Part shown: piece after piece, positions 1-8,885 of the stretch
Layout of the letters: every line of letters starts with the position of its first letter
Position numbering within the stretch: the first letter of the stretch is position 1
Assembly (NCBI RefSeq): GCF_006065315.1
Contig: NZ_CP040749.1
Coordinates: 2,990,501 to 3,054,500, forward strand
DNA: 64,000 nt
Source: Aureibaculum algae
GTDB lineage: Bacteria; Bacteroidota; Bacteroidia; Flavobacteriales; Flavobacteriaceae
Reading direction: 5' to 3'
The notes under the pieces: generated by a model
The model's input: only the letters and a program-made list of their open reading frames with translations
Databases searched by the model: none
Told to the model about the DNA's origin: nothing
Program-made: the position numbers and the translations under genes

Positions 1-1
1 T

Positions 2-1096
2 GATGAGTGGATTGACCTTTATAAAAAATTAGTTCATTGGGAAATTCAATTGGAGTCTATTGATGATCCTGGAATGATTGAGATACTTGAAAGTCAGAAA
101 GAAGAAGCAAACTCTCAATTCTTTAAATTTATTCAGAAAAATTACCAAGGATGGTTTGAAGGTGAAGAAAAACCATTGCTTTCACATAATTTATTTGAGG
201 AAATTATTGTTCCTCAAATAAAAAAAGAAAAAACATTACTTATTGTTATTGATAATTTACGTTTCGATCAATTACGAGTATTAGAACCCATCATTAACAA
301 TTATTATAAGAAAGAAGAAGAAATTTCTTTTTTCAGCATCTTACCTACTGCGACGCAATATGCTAGAAACGCAATATTCTCAGGATTAACACCTTTAGAA
401 ATGTCTAAAAAGCACCCTGACTATTGGAAAAATGATACTGATGAAGGAGGAAAAAATCTATTTGAAAATGAATTTTTAGAAGCTCAACTAAAACGATTAA
501 AATTAGATATTAAGCATGAGTACTTTAAAATTACAAGCATGCCAAAAGGACGTGACTTAGCCGCAAATTTCAAATCTATAAAAGATAATGATTTAACTGT
601 TATTGTGTACAATTTTGTTGATATGCTGTCGCATTCTCGAACTGAAATGGAAATGATAAAAGAGTTAGCTAGTGATGATAAAGCATATCGCTCTTTAACA
701 TTAAGTTGGTTTAAAAACTCTCCTTTATTAGAGATGATTCAAAAAGCCCAAGAATACGGACTTAAATTAATCATTACTACAGATCACGGAACAATAAACA
801 CTAAAAAACCATCAAAAATTGTTGGTGAAAAAAGTATCAGTTCAAATTTACGTTACAAAACAGGAAGAAGCTTAACTTATACGGATAAGGAAGTTTACGC
901 GGTAAAAAACCCAGAAGACATTCAGTTACCTTCAATTCACATGAGTAGCTCTTTTGTTTTTGCCAAAGAAGACTACTTCTTCGCTTATCCTAATAATTAC
1001 AATCATTTTGTCAAATACTATAAAAACACATATCAACACGGAGGTGTTAGTTTAGAAGAAATGATTATACCCTGTATAATTATGGACCCAAAGTAA
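2..1096 (+). CDS. porX: PorX-type response regulator with PglZ domain, 3' part only
   Basis: The frame is open from base 2, so the gene begins upstream and only its C-terminal part is here; the first possible start inside (TTG at 50) is not a real start. The visible part is the alkaline-phosphatase-superfamily (PglZ) domain of PorX, the T9SS regulator whose missing N-terminus should hold the receiver domain. I see the metal-site segment LLIVIDNLRFDQ (about base 236-271), a Thr-rich catalytic-type segment LPTATQYARN, the metal-binding TTDHGT segment, and a C-terminal HGGVSLEEM. Known of the family: PorX acts with PorY and the sigma factor SigP to control T9SS genes, and its PglZ domain has been reported to have phosphodiesterase activity. 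T9SS genes elsewhere in the window agree. A strong hairpin follows the stop codon. Confidence 0.88.
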   Translation, partial: DEWIDLYKKLVHWEIQLESIDDPGMIEILESQKEEANSQFFKFIQKNYQGWFEGEEKPLLSHNLFEEIIVPQIKKEKTLLIVIDNLRFDQLRVLEPIINNYYKKEEEISFFSILPTATQYARNAIFSGLTPLEMSKKHPDYWKNDTDEGGKNLFENEFLEAQLKRLKLDIKHEYFKITSMPKGRDLAANFKSIKDNDLTVIVYNFVDMLSHSRTEMEMIKELASDDKAYRSLTLSWFKNSPLLEMIQKAQEYGLKLIITTDHGTINTKKPSKIVGEKSISSNLRYKTGRSLTYTDKEVYAVKNPEDIQLPSIHMSSSFVFAKEDYFFAYPNNYNHFVKYYKNTYQHGGVSLEEMIIPCIIMDPK

Positions 1097-1119
1097 TTAT
1101 TGCCCTCAATCAGTTAGAT

Positions 1120-1160
1120 AAACCCTATACTATTCTTTAAAAAAGAATAGTATAGGGTTT
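1120..1160 (+). terminator. Intrinsic terminator after porX
   Basis: A perfect inverted repeat of 19 bases per arm, AAACCCTATACTATTCTTT and its reverse complement, with a three-base A loop (arms 1120-1138 and 1142-1160), 24 bases after the porX stop. The downstream arm ends in TTT and is followed by ATTATTATTA, so the T-run is interrupted. Confidence 0.8.
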
Positions 1161-1299
1161 ATTATTATTAATTCTTTTAAAATCCTGATAAAAATCAGTA
1201 ATTATTAACAAATATTCTGTCTTTGTTATCAAATTTTGAATAATTCTTAACAATTATTCGTTATAAAATCCTCAAATTTGTGCTCTAATTTTACAATAA

Positions 1300-2364
1300 A
1301 TGAAAAAGCATAATTTTAGTGCAGGACCTTCTATTTTACCACAAGAAGTTTTGCAAAAAGCCTCAGAAGCAATATTAAATTTTAATGATGAAAATTTATC
1401 ATTAATAGAAATCTCGCATAGAAGCCCAGCCTTTGTTGCGGTTATGGAAAAAGCCAGCAATCTAGTTTTGGAGTTGTTAAATCTTGAAAACAAAGGTTAT
1501 TCAGCATTGTTTTTACAAGGTGGTGCCAGTTTAGAATTTTTGATGACTCCTTATAATCTAATGAAAGAGGGTGGAAAAGCCGCTTATTTAGATACGGGAG
1601 CTTGGAGTTCAAAAGCAATCAAAGAAGCAAAATTGTTTGGTGATGTAGAAATTGTTGCATCTTCTAAAGATAAAAATTACAATTACATACCAAAAGGATT
1701 TGAAATACCAGTTGATGCTGATTACTTTCATTGTACAAGTAATAACACCATTTATGGTACCCAAATGAAATCATTTCCGAAAAGCGATAGTTTACTCGTA
1801 TGTGATATGAGTTCGGATATATTTTCTCGTTCTTTAGATTTTTCTCAATTTGATTTAATCTATGCTGGAGCTCAAAAAAACATGGGACCCGCTGGAGCTA
1901 CTTTAGTTGTAGTAAAAGATGACGTTTTAGGAAAAACCGGACGAAAAATACCTTCAATGTTAGACTATCAAATTCATATTTCTAAAGACAGTATGTTTAA
2001 TACACCTCCTGTTTTTGCTGTTTATGTATCTATGCTAACATTACAATGGTTAAAAAATCTAGGTGGTGTAGCTGGAATTGAAAAAATAAACAATGCCAAA
2101 GCTGCATTATTATATGATGAAATTGATAGCAACCCTCTATTTAAAGGTGTCGCAGAAAAAGAAGACAGATCTAATATGAATGCTACCTTTGTCTTAACGG
2201 ATGAAACCTTAAAAGACAAATTTGATGCATTATGTAAAGCTGCTGGCCTAAGTGGAATCAATGGTCACAGATCAGTTGGTGGTTACAGAGCGAGTATGTA
2301 TAATGCCCTACCTTTGGAAAGTGTACAGGCCTTAGTAAATGTAATGAAAGAATTAAATAAATAA
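1300..2364 (+). CDS. serC: Phosphoserine aminotransferase
   Basis: Class V PLP-dependent aminotransferase that converts 3-phosphohydroxypyruvate and glutamate to O-phosphoserine and 2-oxoglutarate, the second step of serine synthesis; it also acts in some B6 pathways. The 354-residue length is normal. The N-terminus MKKHNFSAGPSILP is typical of SerC and fixes the start. GGASLEF (74-80) is the cofactor-phosphate/substrate region, and the PLP lysine is K193 in YAGAQKNMGPAG. The C-terminal GHRSVGGYRASMYNA substrate-binding segment is present. It lies 10 bases upstream of serA, so the two are one transcription unit. A weak promoter-like CAAATTTG (one mismatch to TAnnTTTG) lies at 1273-1280. Confidence 0.96.
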   Translation: MKKHNFSAGPSILPQEVLQKASEAILNFNDENLSLIEISHRSPAFVAVMEKASNLVLELLNLENKGYSALFLQGGASLEFLMTPYNLMKEGGKAAYLDTGAWSSKAIKEAKLFGDVEIVASSKDKNYNYIPKGFEIPVDADYFHCTSNNTIYGTQMKSFPKSDSLLVCDMSSDIFSRSLDFSQFDLIYAGAQKNMGPAGATLVVVKDDVLGKTGRKIPSMLDYQIHISKDSMFNTPPVFAVYVSMLTLQWLKNLGGVAGIEKINNAKAALLYDEIDSNPLFKGVAEKEDRSNMNATFVLTDETLKDKFDALCKAAGLSGINGHRSVGGYRASMYNALPLESVQALVNVMKELNK

Positions 2365-2374
2365 AAACAAGTAG

Positions 2375-3325
2375 ATGATAGTATTAGCAAATGACGGCAT
2401 TGCACAAAGTGGTGTTACAGCATTAGAAAATGCAGGTTATAAAGTAGATTTAACTACAGTAGCTCAAGATCAATTAATTGATTATATAAATACAAATAAA
2501 GTAGTCGTTTTATTGGTTAGAAGTGCAACTACTGTACGTAAAAACCTTATAGATGCGTGTCCTTCCTTAAAAATAATAGGCCGTGGCGGTGTTGGTATGG
2601 ATAATATTGATGTAGAATATGCGAGAGAAAAAGGACTTAAAGTCATTAATACACCAGCAGCATCTTCTCATTCAGTAGCTGAGCTAGTTTTTGCTCACCT
2701 TTTTGGTATGGTTCGTTTCTTACACGACTCTAACAGAAATATGCCATTAGAAGGAGATTCAAAATTTAAAGATTTAAAAAAGGCATATGCAAAGGGTGTA
2801 GAGTTAAAAGGAAAAACGTTAGGTGTTTTAGGCTTTGGTCGTATTGGACAAGCTACTGCTAAAATTGCTTTAGGTGTTGGAATGAAAGTTGTGGCATTTG
2901 ACCCCTTTTTAGAATCAGCTGATTTAGAATTAGATTTTTATGATGGACAACGTCTGAATTTCAAAATAGATACGATTTCAAAAGAAGAAGTATTAAAACA
3001 ATCAGATTTTATTACACTACATGTTCCGGCACAAGATGAGTATGTTATTTCTACTAAGGAATTTGACCTAATGAAAGACAAGGCTTGTATTGTTAATGCT
3101 GCACGTGGTGGTGTTATTGATGAAATTGCTTTGGTTGAAGCTATTGATAAGGGTAAAATTTCACAAGCAGCTTTAGATGTTTTTGAAAAAGAGCCTATGC
3201 CAGAAATTCAATTATTAATGAATCCAAATATTTCATTAACGCCTCATATTGGTGCTGCTACTAATGAAGCTCAAGAAAGAATAGGAAGTGAATTGGCAGA
3301 ACAGATTATTGCCATTTTAGGGTAA
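2375..3325 (+). CDS. serA: D-3-phosphoglycerate dehydrogenase (short form)
   Basis: NAD-dependent oxidation of 3-phosphoglycerate, the first step of serine synthesis. The 316-residue protein is a D-2-hydroxyacid dehydrogenase: Rossmann glycine motif GFGRIG (153-158), catalytic Arg in NAARGG (R244), Glu in the EKEP segment (about E273) and catalytic His in LTPHIGAAT (H291). It lacks the C-terminal ACT (or ASB) domain of the longer E. coli-type enzyme, so direct serine feedback through such a domain is not expected. It follows serC by 10 bases, which supports the serine role over that of a generic hydroxyacid dehydrogenase. A perfect inverted repeat follows the gene. Confidence 0.92.
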   Translation: MIVLANDGIAQSGVTALENAGYKVDLTTVAQDQLIDYINTNKVVVLLVRSATTVRKNLIDACPSLKIIGRGGVGMDNIDVEYAREKGLKVINTPAASSHSVAELVFAHLFGMVRFLHDSNRNMPLEGDSKFKDLKKAYAKGVELKGKTLGVLGFGRIGQATAKIALGVGMKVVAFDPFLESADLELDFYDGQRLNFKIDTISKEEVLKQSDFITLHVPAQDEYVISTKEFDLMKDKACIVNAARGGVIDEIALVEAIDKGKISQAALDVFEKEPMPEIQLLMNPNISLTPHIGAATNEAQERIGSELAEQIIAILG

Positions 3326-3354
3326 TCATATCTTTTTTATTTAAAATTTTTCAT

Positions 3355-3391
3355 AATTAAATTACTCCTAATTTTAAGGAGTAATTTAATT
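3355..3391 (+). terminator. Intrinsic terminator after serCA
   Basis: Arms AATTAAATTACTCCT (3355-3369) and its exact reverse complement (3377-3391) with a 7-base loop, about 30 bases after the serA stop. The downstream side is T-rich but not a pure T-run. It ends 23 bases before the ATG of the next gene, so it also argues against the upstream TTG start of that gene. Confidence 0.7.
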
Positions 3392-3413
3392 ATTGTTATT
3401 TAATAATATTTAT

Positions 3414-4067
3414 ATGAGCATTTCTGAAAATCTTAAAAAAATTAAACAAAGCCTACCTGCTAAGGTTGAATTGGTTGCTGTTTCCAAAACAAAACCAAAT
3501 TCAGCTATTTTAGAAGCCTACAGTACAGGACAACGTATTTTTGGAGAGAATAGAATTCAAGAAATGGTTGATAAATATGATGCTCTACCAAAAGATATTG
3601 AATGGCATATGATTGGTCATTTACAGCGAAACAAGGTAAAATATATGGCCCATTTTGTAAACCTTATTCACGGTGTTGATAGTCTTAAAACCCTTCAAGA
3701 AATTAATAAACAAGCAAAAAAACATAATAGGGTAATTCATTGCCTATTACAAGCCAGAATAGCAGAAGAAGATACTAAGTTTGGTTTACCGTTTACCGAA
3801 ATTGAAGAAATATTATCTTCAAAAGAACTTGAAGCATTAGAAAACATATCAATTACGGGTTTAATGGGCATGGCAACCTTTACCGATAATACAGAACAAG
3901 TTAAAGGAGAGTTTACCAAAATAAACACCCTCTTTAAAAAATTAAAAACCGATAACAAAGAGTTTACTACTTTATCTATCGGTATGAGTGGCGATTACAA
4001 ACTTGCCATTGAATGCGGTAGCACTATGGTTAGAGTTGGTAGTGCAATTTTTGGCACTAGAAATTAA
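3414..4067 (+). CDS. YggS/PROSC-family PLP homeostasis protein
   Basis: YggS-type pyridoxal-phosphate-binding protein (alanine racemase-like fold type III, no catalytic partner domain), 217 residues, which is the usual size. The PLP lysine is K25 in VAVSKTKPNS; FGENRIQEMVDK, WHMIGHLQRNK and the C-terminal GMSGDYKLAIECGSTMVRVG phosphate-binding segment are all present. Family members buffer free PLP and influence amino- and keto-acid balance. I chose the ATG at 3414 over a TTG at 3393: the TTG lies in the right arm of the preceding terminator hairpin, and homologues start with MSI-like N-termini. It is convergent with the LytTR regulator, with 5 bases between stops. Confidence 0.93.
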   Translation: MSISENLKKIKQSLPAKVELVAVSKTKPNSAILEAYSTGQRIFGENRIQEMVDKYDALPKDIEWHMIGHLQRNKVKYMAHFVNLIHGVDSLKTLQEINKQAKKHNRVIHCLLQARIAEEDTKFGLPFTEIEEILSSKELEALENISITGLMGMATFTDNTEQVKGEFTKINTLFKKLKTDNKEFTTLSIGMSGDYKLAIECGSTMVRVGSAIFGTRN

Positions 4068-4072
4068 AAAAA

Positions 4073-4789
4073 TTAACCATCAATGCGTTTTATAAATGCA
4101 TCTTTATAGTTTAATCCAATAGGTACTCTTTTATCGTCTATTACAATTCTATTTCGTTGTACTGATTTAATATGCTTTAATGACACTATAAATGACCTAT
4201 GAACTCTTATAAAATTAGCGGTTGACAATTTTTCTTCAAATATTTTCAAACTGTTTAAGGTTAAAATAGGTTTAGGATTTAAGTTTGTATAAATTTTTAC
4301 ATAATCCTTTAAACCTTCAATATAAAGGATACTCCTTAGATTTACCTTAACATTTTCATAATCAGATTTTACAAAAATAAATTCAGGCGGTGCTGAATTT
4401 ATAATTGCTATGTCCTTTTTTGAATCATTTTTTAAACTAAAAAGGTCTTGTGCTCTATTTACTGCTTTAATGAATCTATGAAAAGGTATCGGTTTTACTA
4501 AATAATCAACTGCATTTAAATTAAAACCTTCCAACGCATAATGTGAATAAGCAGTGGTAAAAATAAATAGTGGTTTTACTTCCAATGATTTGATAAACTC
4601 AACACCAGAAAAATCAGGCATTTCAATATCTGTAAATATTAAATCTATTTGGCTAGATTTTATTGTTTCAGTTGCTTCCATTGCATTTGAACAACTTTTT
4701 TCTAATTGCAAAAAGGGAACCTTTGAAACAAAATCTTCTAATAACTCTATAGCTAGTGGCTCATCATCAATAATTAAACATCGCATCAT
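4073..4789 (-). CDS. LytTR-family response regulator
   Basis: 238-residue regulator: receiver domain with acidic pocket IIDDE (6-10), phosphoacceptor D54 in IFTDIEMPD and conserved lysine K99 in YLVKP; then a LytTR DNA-binding domain (about 135-235), recognisable by LYIEGLKDYVKIYT and FIRVHRSFIVSL. It is translationally coupled to the kinase gene by an ATGA overlap at 4786-4789, so the two form a two-component system. The start may be either of two adjacent ATG codons. Targets are unknown; the DUF4907 and Kelch genes transcribed toward it, and the divergent DUF4270 pair, are the nearest candidates. Confidence 0.93.
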   Translation of the reverse strand: MMRCLIIDDEPLAIELLEDFVSKVPFLQLEKSCSNAMEATETIKSSQIDLIFTDIEMPDFSGVEFIKSLEVKPLFIFTTAYSHYALEGFNLNAVDYLVKPIPFHRFIKAVNRAQDLFSLKNDSKKDIAIINSAPPEFIFVKSDYENVKVNLRSILYIEGLKDYVKIYTNLNPKPILTLNSLKIFEEKLSTANFIRVHRSFIVSLKHIKSVQRNRIVIDDKRVPIGLNYKDAFIKRIDG

Positions 4790-5832
4790 TTTCTTTTTAA
4801 TTTTAAAGTTAAAAAAACACGAAAGTGATCATTTTCATCTGTTATAATTAACTCATGATTATTGGGATATAATAAATTCAATCTGTTTTTTATATTGTGT
4901 AAACCAACTCCGGAATTATGCTCATTCTTTTTACGCAATGAGGAGATATGATTGATAACTTCAAAAATTAAATGTTCATCTTCAACGGTCATCTTAATTC
5001 TAATATCAGTTTTACCCGTAAAATCAGTGCCATACTTAAAGGCATTTTCAATAAATGAAATCAATAATAATGGCTCTATCTTATGGTCTAAACTACCATG
5101 CATATTAAAACGCACTCCAATAGAATCTTTTATCCTTAAGGTCTGTAAGGATATATAGTTTTTGATATAATTTAATTCGTCCTCTAAAGGTACTAACGCT
5201 CTATCTGTTTCATAAATCATGTATCTCATTAATTCAGATAATGTTATAATTGCCTCACTAGTATCATCAGATTTTTTATTAGCTAATGCATAAATACTAT
5301 TTAACGAATTAAATAAAAAATGAGGATTTAACTGTGCTTTTAAAAATGACAATTCAGTATTAACCTTTTCCGATTGCATAAGTACCTTTTGCTTTTCATT
5401 TTTGTACCACTCTAACGCCAATCTAAGACTAGTGCTTATTGCAAAAAACAATAAAACGGTTATTAATTTTGAATATTTAACAAAAAATGGAGGTGCTTTT
5501 CTCTCTCCTTCTAATCTATTTAAAAGTAGATTGGGCCTAAACTGATTTAACATTGTATCTGGCCTGAATTCGTGTCCCATTACATAGACGGTAGTGGCTA
5601 TTATCAATACAATTATTACATAAAATAAAATCTTATGTTTTAAAAGTAGTTTGGGAACTAAAATAAAATAATTTATATAAAAGATTAAGACTAGAACTAA
5701 CCAAAATATATAAACATTAGTAGGAATATACTCCAGCTTGTAATATAGCTGAATTATACCAATTGCAAACATGAGCATCCATGCTAAAACGTGGATTATT
5801 ATGACGTTTATATATTTATGGTTTTTTATCAA
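4786..5832 (-). CDS. LytS/YehU-type sensor histidine kinase
   Basis: 348 residues. Four predicted membrane helices (about 10-30, 42-60, 68-85, 120-140) with no sizeable extracellular sensor, then the His_kinase (PF06580) domain with phosphoacceptor H171 in AQLNPHFLFNSLNSI and an HATPase domain with the N-box in ISFIENAFKYGT and the glycine box GVGLHNIKNRL. Such kinases pair with LytTR regulators; here its stop codon overlaps the regulator's start. With no periplasmic domain, it likely senses within or near the membrane. The ligand is not deducible. Confidence 0.92.
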   Translation of the reverse strand: MIKNHKYINVIIIHVLAWMLMFAIGIIQLYYKLEYIPTNVYIFWLVLVLIFYINYFILVPKLLLKHKILFYVIIVLIIATTVYVMGHEFRPDTMLNQFRPNLLLNRLEGERKAPPFFVKYSKLITVLLFFAISTSLRLALEWYKNEKQKVLMQSEKVNTELSFLKAQLNPHFLFNSLNSIYALANKKSDDTSEAIITLSELMRYMIYETDRALVPLEDELNYIKNYISLQTLRIKDSIGVRFNMHGSLDHKIEPLLLISFIENAFKYGTDFTGKTDIRIKMTVEDEHLIFEVINHISSLRKKNEHNSGVGLHNIKNRLNLLYPNNHELIITDENDHFRVFLTLKLKRK

Positions 5833-5864
5833 AATAACAGTTAGTATAGTTCAAAATCAGTAAG

Positions 5865-6200
5865 TTAATTTAGTAGTGTGACACCAATACTATTTAACTC
5901 TGCAATAGTAATTGTTGGTAATTTGTTTTGATCTAATCTTATTATAACCAAATTAGCAGTATTATACGCCTCCATTTCTGAGACAAAAGGTCGATTGCCT
6001 TTTACTGCTGGTATAAAATTTTGTTTAATAAAAATTTTATCATCTTTCAATATCTTATACCCCCAACCATCATCAATTTTAAATGTTTCTATTGAATATG
6101 ATTTAGATGCGGGTTCGAAAGTATTGCTTTTATTAATAAAAAAAACAATTATGGTTGTTAATAATATAACAAAACTTATAATTAGAAATCTATTTTTCAT
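5865..6200 (-). CDS. DUF4907-family membrane-anchored or secreted protein
   Basis: 111 residues. An N-terminal hydrophobic helix (about 5-22), then a compact domain with GWGYKILKDDKIFIKQ, IPAVKGNRPF and LPTITIAELNSIGV, the pattern I associate with DUF4907 in Bacteroidota. No catalytic residues are evident. It lies between the Kelch gene (upstream in transcription) and the kinase, all on the minus strand, with 32 bases to the kinase. In the family the function is unknown; the setting suggests an envelope accessory of the Kelch protein or of the two-component system. The family assignment is from memory of motifs. Confidence 0.75.
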   Translation of the reverse strand: MKNRFLIISFVILLTTIIVFFINKSNTFEPASKSYSIETFKIDDGWGYKILKDDKIFIKQNFIPAVKGNRPFVSEMEAYNTANLVIIRLDQNKLPTITIAELNSIGVTLLN

Positions 6201-6214
6201 CCTTAAAAAATAAC

Positions 6215-6253
6215 AAAAGGCAGTAGATTATAATTTCAAACCTACTCCCTTTT
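6215..6253 (-). terminator. Hairpin between Kelch and DUF4907 genes
   Basis: On the minus strand the arms AAAAGGGAGTAG and CTACTGCCTTTT pair with a single central mismatch around a 15-base loop, followed by a T-rich stretch (GTTATTTTTT). It looks like a leaky terminator or processing site that would lower expression of DUF4907 and the two-component genes relative to Kelch. Confidence 0.5.
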
Positions 6254-6290
6254 TAATAATTAATCTATATTAACATGAACTATAAAATTT

Positions 6291-7265
6291 TTAGTCGTCT
6301 TCATCGACTTCATCTAAAGGTTTAAACTCCCAAATATCATCGAAGTAATAACTACCACTATTACCCATGGTTAAAAAAGCTCTATCACCAAAATTAAAAC
6401 CAGAAGCGTCTTGACGTCCACTTCCTTCAAAACTTGACAACTCTTCCCAGGTATCATCAGAAGGATCATATTCCCAAACATCAGAAGTGTAATTACCAGA
6501 TACTAAATATCCTTTACCGTCTAACGTAAACCCTACAGAACTACTTCTAGTAATTGAGTATTCATCTTCTTCATCTAAATCTGTCAATTTTGTCCACACT
6601 TCTGTATCACCATCAAACACATAAAAATCTTCTTCATAAATACCATTATGAATACCTGTTCCTAAATAAACTTTATTTCCAATGGTAAAAGTTGCTGCAT
6701 CTTTTCTTTTTGAACCACTATATCCTACAGATTGCTCCCAAGAATCAGCAACATCATCATATTTATAAAAATCTTTCAATTCACTACCATCATAACCCGT
6801 TCCAATATAACCATTACCTGAAACTGAAAACCCTATGGCACCATATCGTTCGCTTCCGATAAAATCTGCTCTAGGTTCCCAAGAATTCGTAGTAGCATCG
6901 TAGGCCCAAAAATCGTTTAATTTATCATCTCCATCATAACCGGTACCTAAATAACCAACTCCATTTAACTCAAAGCCAACAGCTCCACTACGAGCCGTAC
7001 CTGGAAAATCAGCTTTCTGTACCCAATAATTACCTTCAGCAGAGTACTCCCAAACATCGACCAAATAATCGTCCCCATCATAACCAGTTGCTAAATATCC
7101 TTTATCACCAATTACAAACGAAACTGCATTTGCTCGAGCATCACCATCAAAATCAGAGCTTTCAATCCAATTTCCATAATCTTCATCATCATCGTCTGTA
7201 CAACCGATAGTTATCATAAAAAGCATAAAGAACACGCTTTTAAAAATCATTTTTGTTAATTTCAT
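6291..7265 (-). CDS. Kelch-repeat surface lipoprotein
   Basis: 324 residues from the ATG at 7265 (a second ATG lies nine bases upstream at 7274). A lipoprotein signal ends at ITIGC, followed by an acidic stretch, then six tandem Kelch-like units of about 45-50 residues, each with a hydrophobic strand, a GYLGTGYDG-like turn, an aromatic D-W/F-Y segment and a W-containing strand. Together these should close into a six-bladed beta propeller at the cell surface or in the periplasm. The extreme C-terminus is acidic. Propellers of this type bind proteins or glycans; no enzyme motif is visible. It begins a minus-strand series with DUF4907 and the LytTR system, and is divergent from the DUF4270 gene across a 278-base gap. 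Confidence 0.88.
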   Translation of the reverse strand: MKLTKMIFKSVFFMLFMITIGCTDDDDEDYGNWIESSDFDGDARANAVSFVIGDKGYLATGYDGDDYLVDVWEYSAEGNYWVQKADFPGTARSGAVGFELNGVGYLGTGYDGDDKLNDFWAYDATTNSWEPRADFIGSERYGAIGFSVSGNGYIGTGYDGSELKDFYKYDDVADSWEQSVGYSGSKRKDAATFTIGNKVYLGTGIHNGIYEEDFYVFDGDTEVWTKLTDLDEEDEYSITRSSSVGFTLDGKGYLVSGNYTSDVWEYDPSDDTWEELSSFEGSGRQDASGFNFGDRAFLTMGNSGSYYFDDIWEFKPLDEVDEDD

Positions 7266-7324
7266 ATTTATCATATTTATAATTATTTTAATGCATAAGT
7301 ACCTTTTAGCATTACTTTATGAAG

Positions 7325-7332
7325 CAAAAGTA
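7325..7332 (-). promoter_or_regulatory. Possible -7 element for the Kelch gene
   Basis: TACTTTTG on the minus strand matches the Bacteroidota TAnnTTTG -7 consensus. The -33 position 18 bases upstream reads TTTT rather than TTTG, so the match is only partial. It implies a leader of about 55 bases. Confidence 0.4.
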
Positions 7333-7489
7333 TAACCAAAGCTTTTAATAAAAATTATAAAATAGATGAACCATCAAATTTTGTCTACTAACTGATAATA
7401 CTTACATACAAACTATTAAAATTACTGATTTACAGTGTTTTAACAAAATTTTAGCTTTTTAGTCGATACAAATACGCACTTAATCTATT

Positions 7490-7525
7490 TTGTAGAACTT
7501 ATACATTATGATTGAGATACTTTTG
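7490..7525 (+). promoter_or_regulatory. Possible promoter for the DUF4270 gene
   Basis: TACTTTTG at 7518-7525 matches TAnnTTTG exactly and is the same octamer seen on the opposite strand before the Kelch gene. A TTG at 7490-7492 is 25 bases upstream, longer than the usual 19-21. The remaining 269-base divergent region holds no gene I can support. Confidence 0.4.
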
Positions 7526-7543
7526 GGCAAAATTGAAAACTAA

Positions 7544-8884
7544 ATGAGATATTATACGATTGGTTTACTGTGTTTAATACTACTTTCTATGTCATGCGAA
7601 AGTGATAGTGCAACCTACGAAATAGGGGAAGATTTTGTTGATAACAATCTAAAGGTTAAGTTGGTTGATACATTGACATTAAATAGTTCAACCATCGTTT
7701 TTGATTCAATTGTTACTTCGGGTACAGAAAGAATTTTATTAGGTACTGTTAATGATGATGACTTGGGAAGTATCACATCAAAAAGTTTCTTTCAGGTAGG
7801 AAACAATACTATAGCTATTGATGATGATGCTACATATGATTCTATTGCTCTAGTTCTATATTATGATACTTATTATTATGGTGACACTACTAAAATACAA
7901 ACATTTAATGTACATAGAATTAATGAAACTTTTGAACCAAATAATGATGATGAAGATGACGAAGATGCTAATTTTTACAACTCTTCTTCATTAACTTATG
8001 ATGATGATGCCTTAGGGTCTTTAAGTTTTTATCCCAAACCTATAGATGCAGAACACGATTCAATATATATTAAACTAAGCCACGAGTTTGGATTAGATTT
8101 ATTTGATAAAATACAGAATGATGAAATTGAAGATAATGATGACTTCACAGATTATTTAAAAGGAATAGCTGTAATTCCAGACAATAATAACAGCTCATTT
8201 TTAGGTTTTAGTTTTTCTGCAGAGGCGACCTTTAATAATTCTGCTATAAGGCTGTATTACACGATAAAGGATGACGATGATGAAAACAATGATTATTATA
8301 AAGAATTTTACATTACAAGCACGGCCAATCAGTTTAACAATATTTCTTATGATAAAGAAAACTCCATTTTAAATGGTATTGTAGATAGCGAAAGCTCCTT
8401 ATCAAGTAGTGAGACCAATAATTCAACTTTTATACAATCAGGTACCGGTATTTGTACCAAAATCGAAATTTCAAATTTAAAAGAATTATTGAGGCTTGAA
8501 GAAAACAGTACCCTATTAGAAGCCATCTTAAAAATAGTACCCAATAAAAGTAGTTACAACAGCAAAACAAAATTGAGTGAATCTATAATTGCTTATGTTA
8601 TAGACAGTAAAAATAGATATGTTAGTCAACTTTTAGATTCAGACTCAAACACTTTATATGCAACACTTCAAAATGAAGATGACGAGTTTAATAATAACAC
8701 CTATTACACCTTAGATTTAACTTCGTTTGTCGAGAGTACTGTAACGACAGATTATGATAACAACTATTCAATAATGCTACTATTACCTGATTCTGACAAA
8801 ACTTTAGATAAATTAAAATTAGACGATTTCTCCAGTTCTGAAAACACCAAAATGGAATTAGCGATAACATATCTTACCTATTAA
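7544..8884 (+). CDS. DUF4270-family lipoprotein
   Basis: 446 residues. Lipoprotein signal with lipobox LLSMSC (Cys18), followed by the EIGEDFVDNNLKVKLVDTLTLN segment that typifies DUF4270 proteins of Bacteroidota. The body is beta-rich, with several D/E/N-rich loops such as NNDDEDDEDAN, suggesting a calcium-loving extracellular protein. It is followed after one base by an outer-membrane barrel gene, so the two are translated together and probably form a surface lipoprotein/barrel pair. Function of the family is unknown; no catalytic motif is visible. Confidence 0.88.
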   Translation: MRYYTIGLLCLILLSMSCESDSATYEIGEDFVDNNLKVKLVDTLTLNSSTIVFDSIVTSGTERILLGTVNDDDLGSITSKSFFQVGNNTIAIDDDATYDSIALVLYYDTYYYGDTTKIQTFNVHRINETFEPNNDDEDDEDANFYNSSSLTYDDDALGSLSFYPKPIDAEHDSIYIKLSHEFGLDLFDKIQNDEIEDNDDFTDYLKGIAVIPDNNNSSFLGFSFSAEATFNNSAIRLYYTIKDDDDENNDYYKEFYITSTANQFNNISYDKENSILNGIVDSESSLSSSETNNSTFIQSGTGICTKIEISNLKELLRLEENSTLLEAILKIVPNKSSYNSKTKLSESIIAYVIDSKNRYVSQLLDSDSNTLYATLQNEDDEFNNNTYYTLDLTSFVESTVTTDYDNNYSIMLLLPDSDKTLDKLKLDDFSSSENTKMELAITYLTY

Positions 8885-8885
8885 A

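Noticed and set aside
3393-3413. TTG start of the YggS gene, adding seven residues
   Set aside because: It lies within the right arm of the preceding terminator, and the ATG at 3414 gives the family N-terminus.
6110-6125. tRNA T-loop-like GGGTTCGAAA
   Set aside because: It lies inside the DUF4907 coding region and no cloverleaf can be drawn around it.
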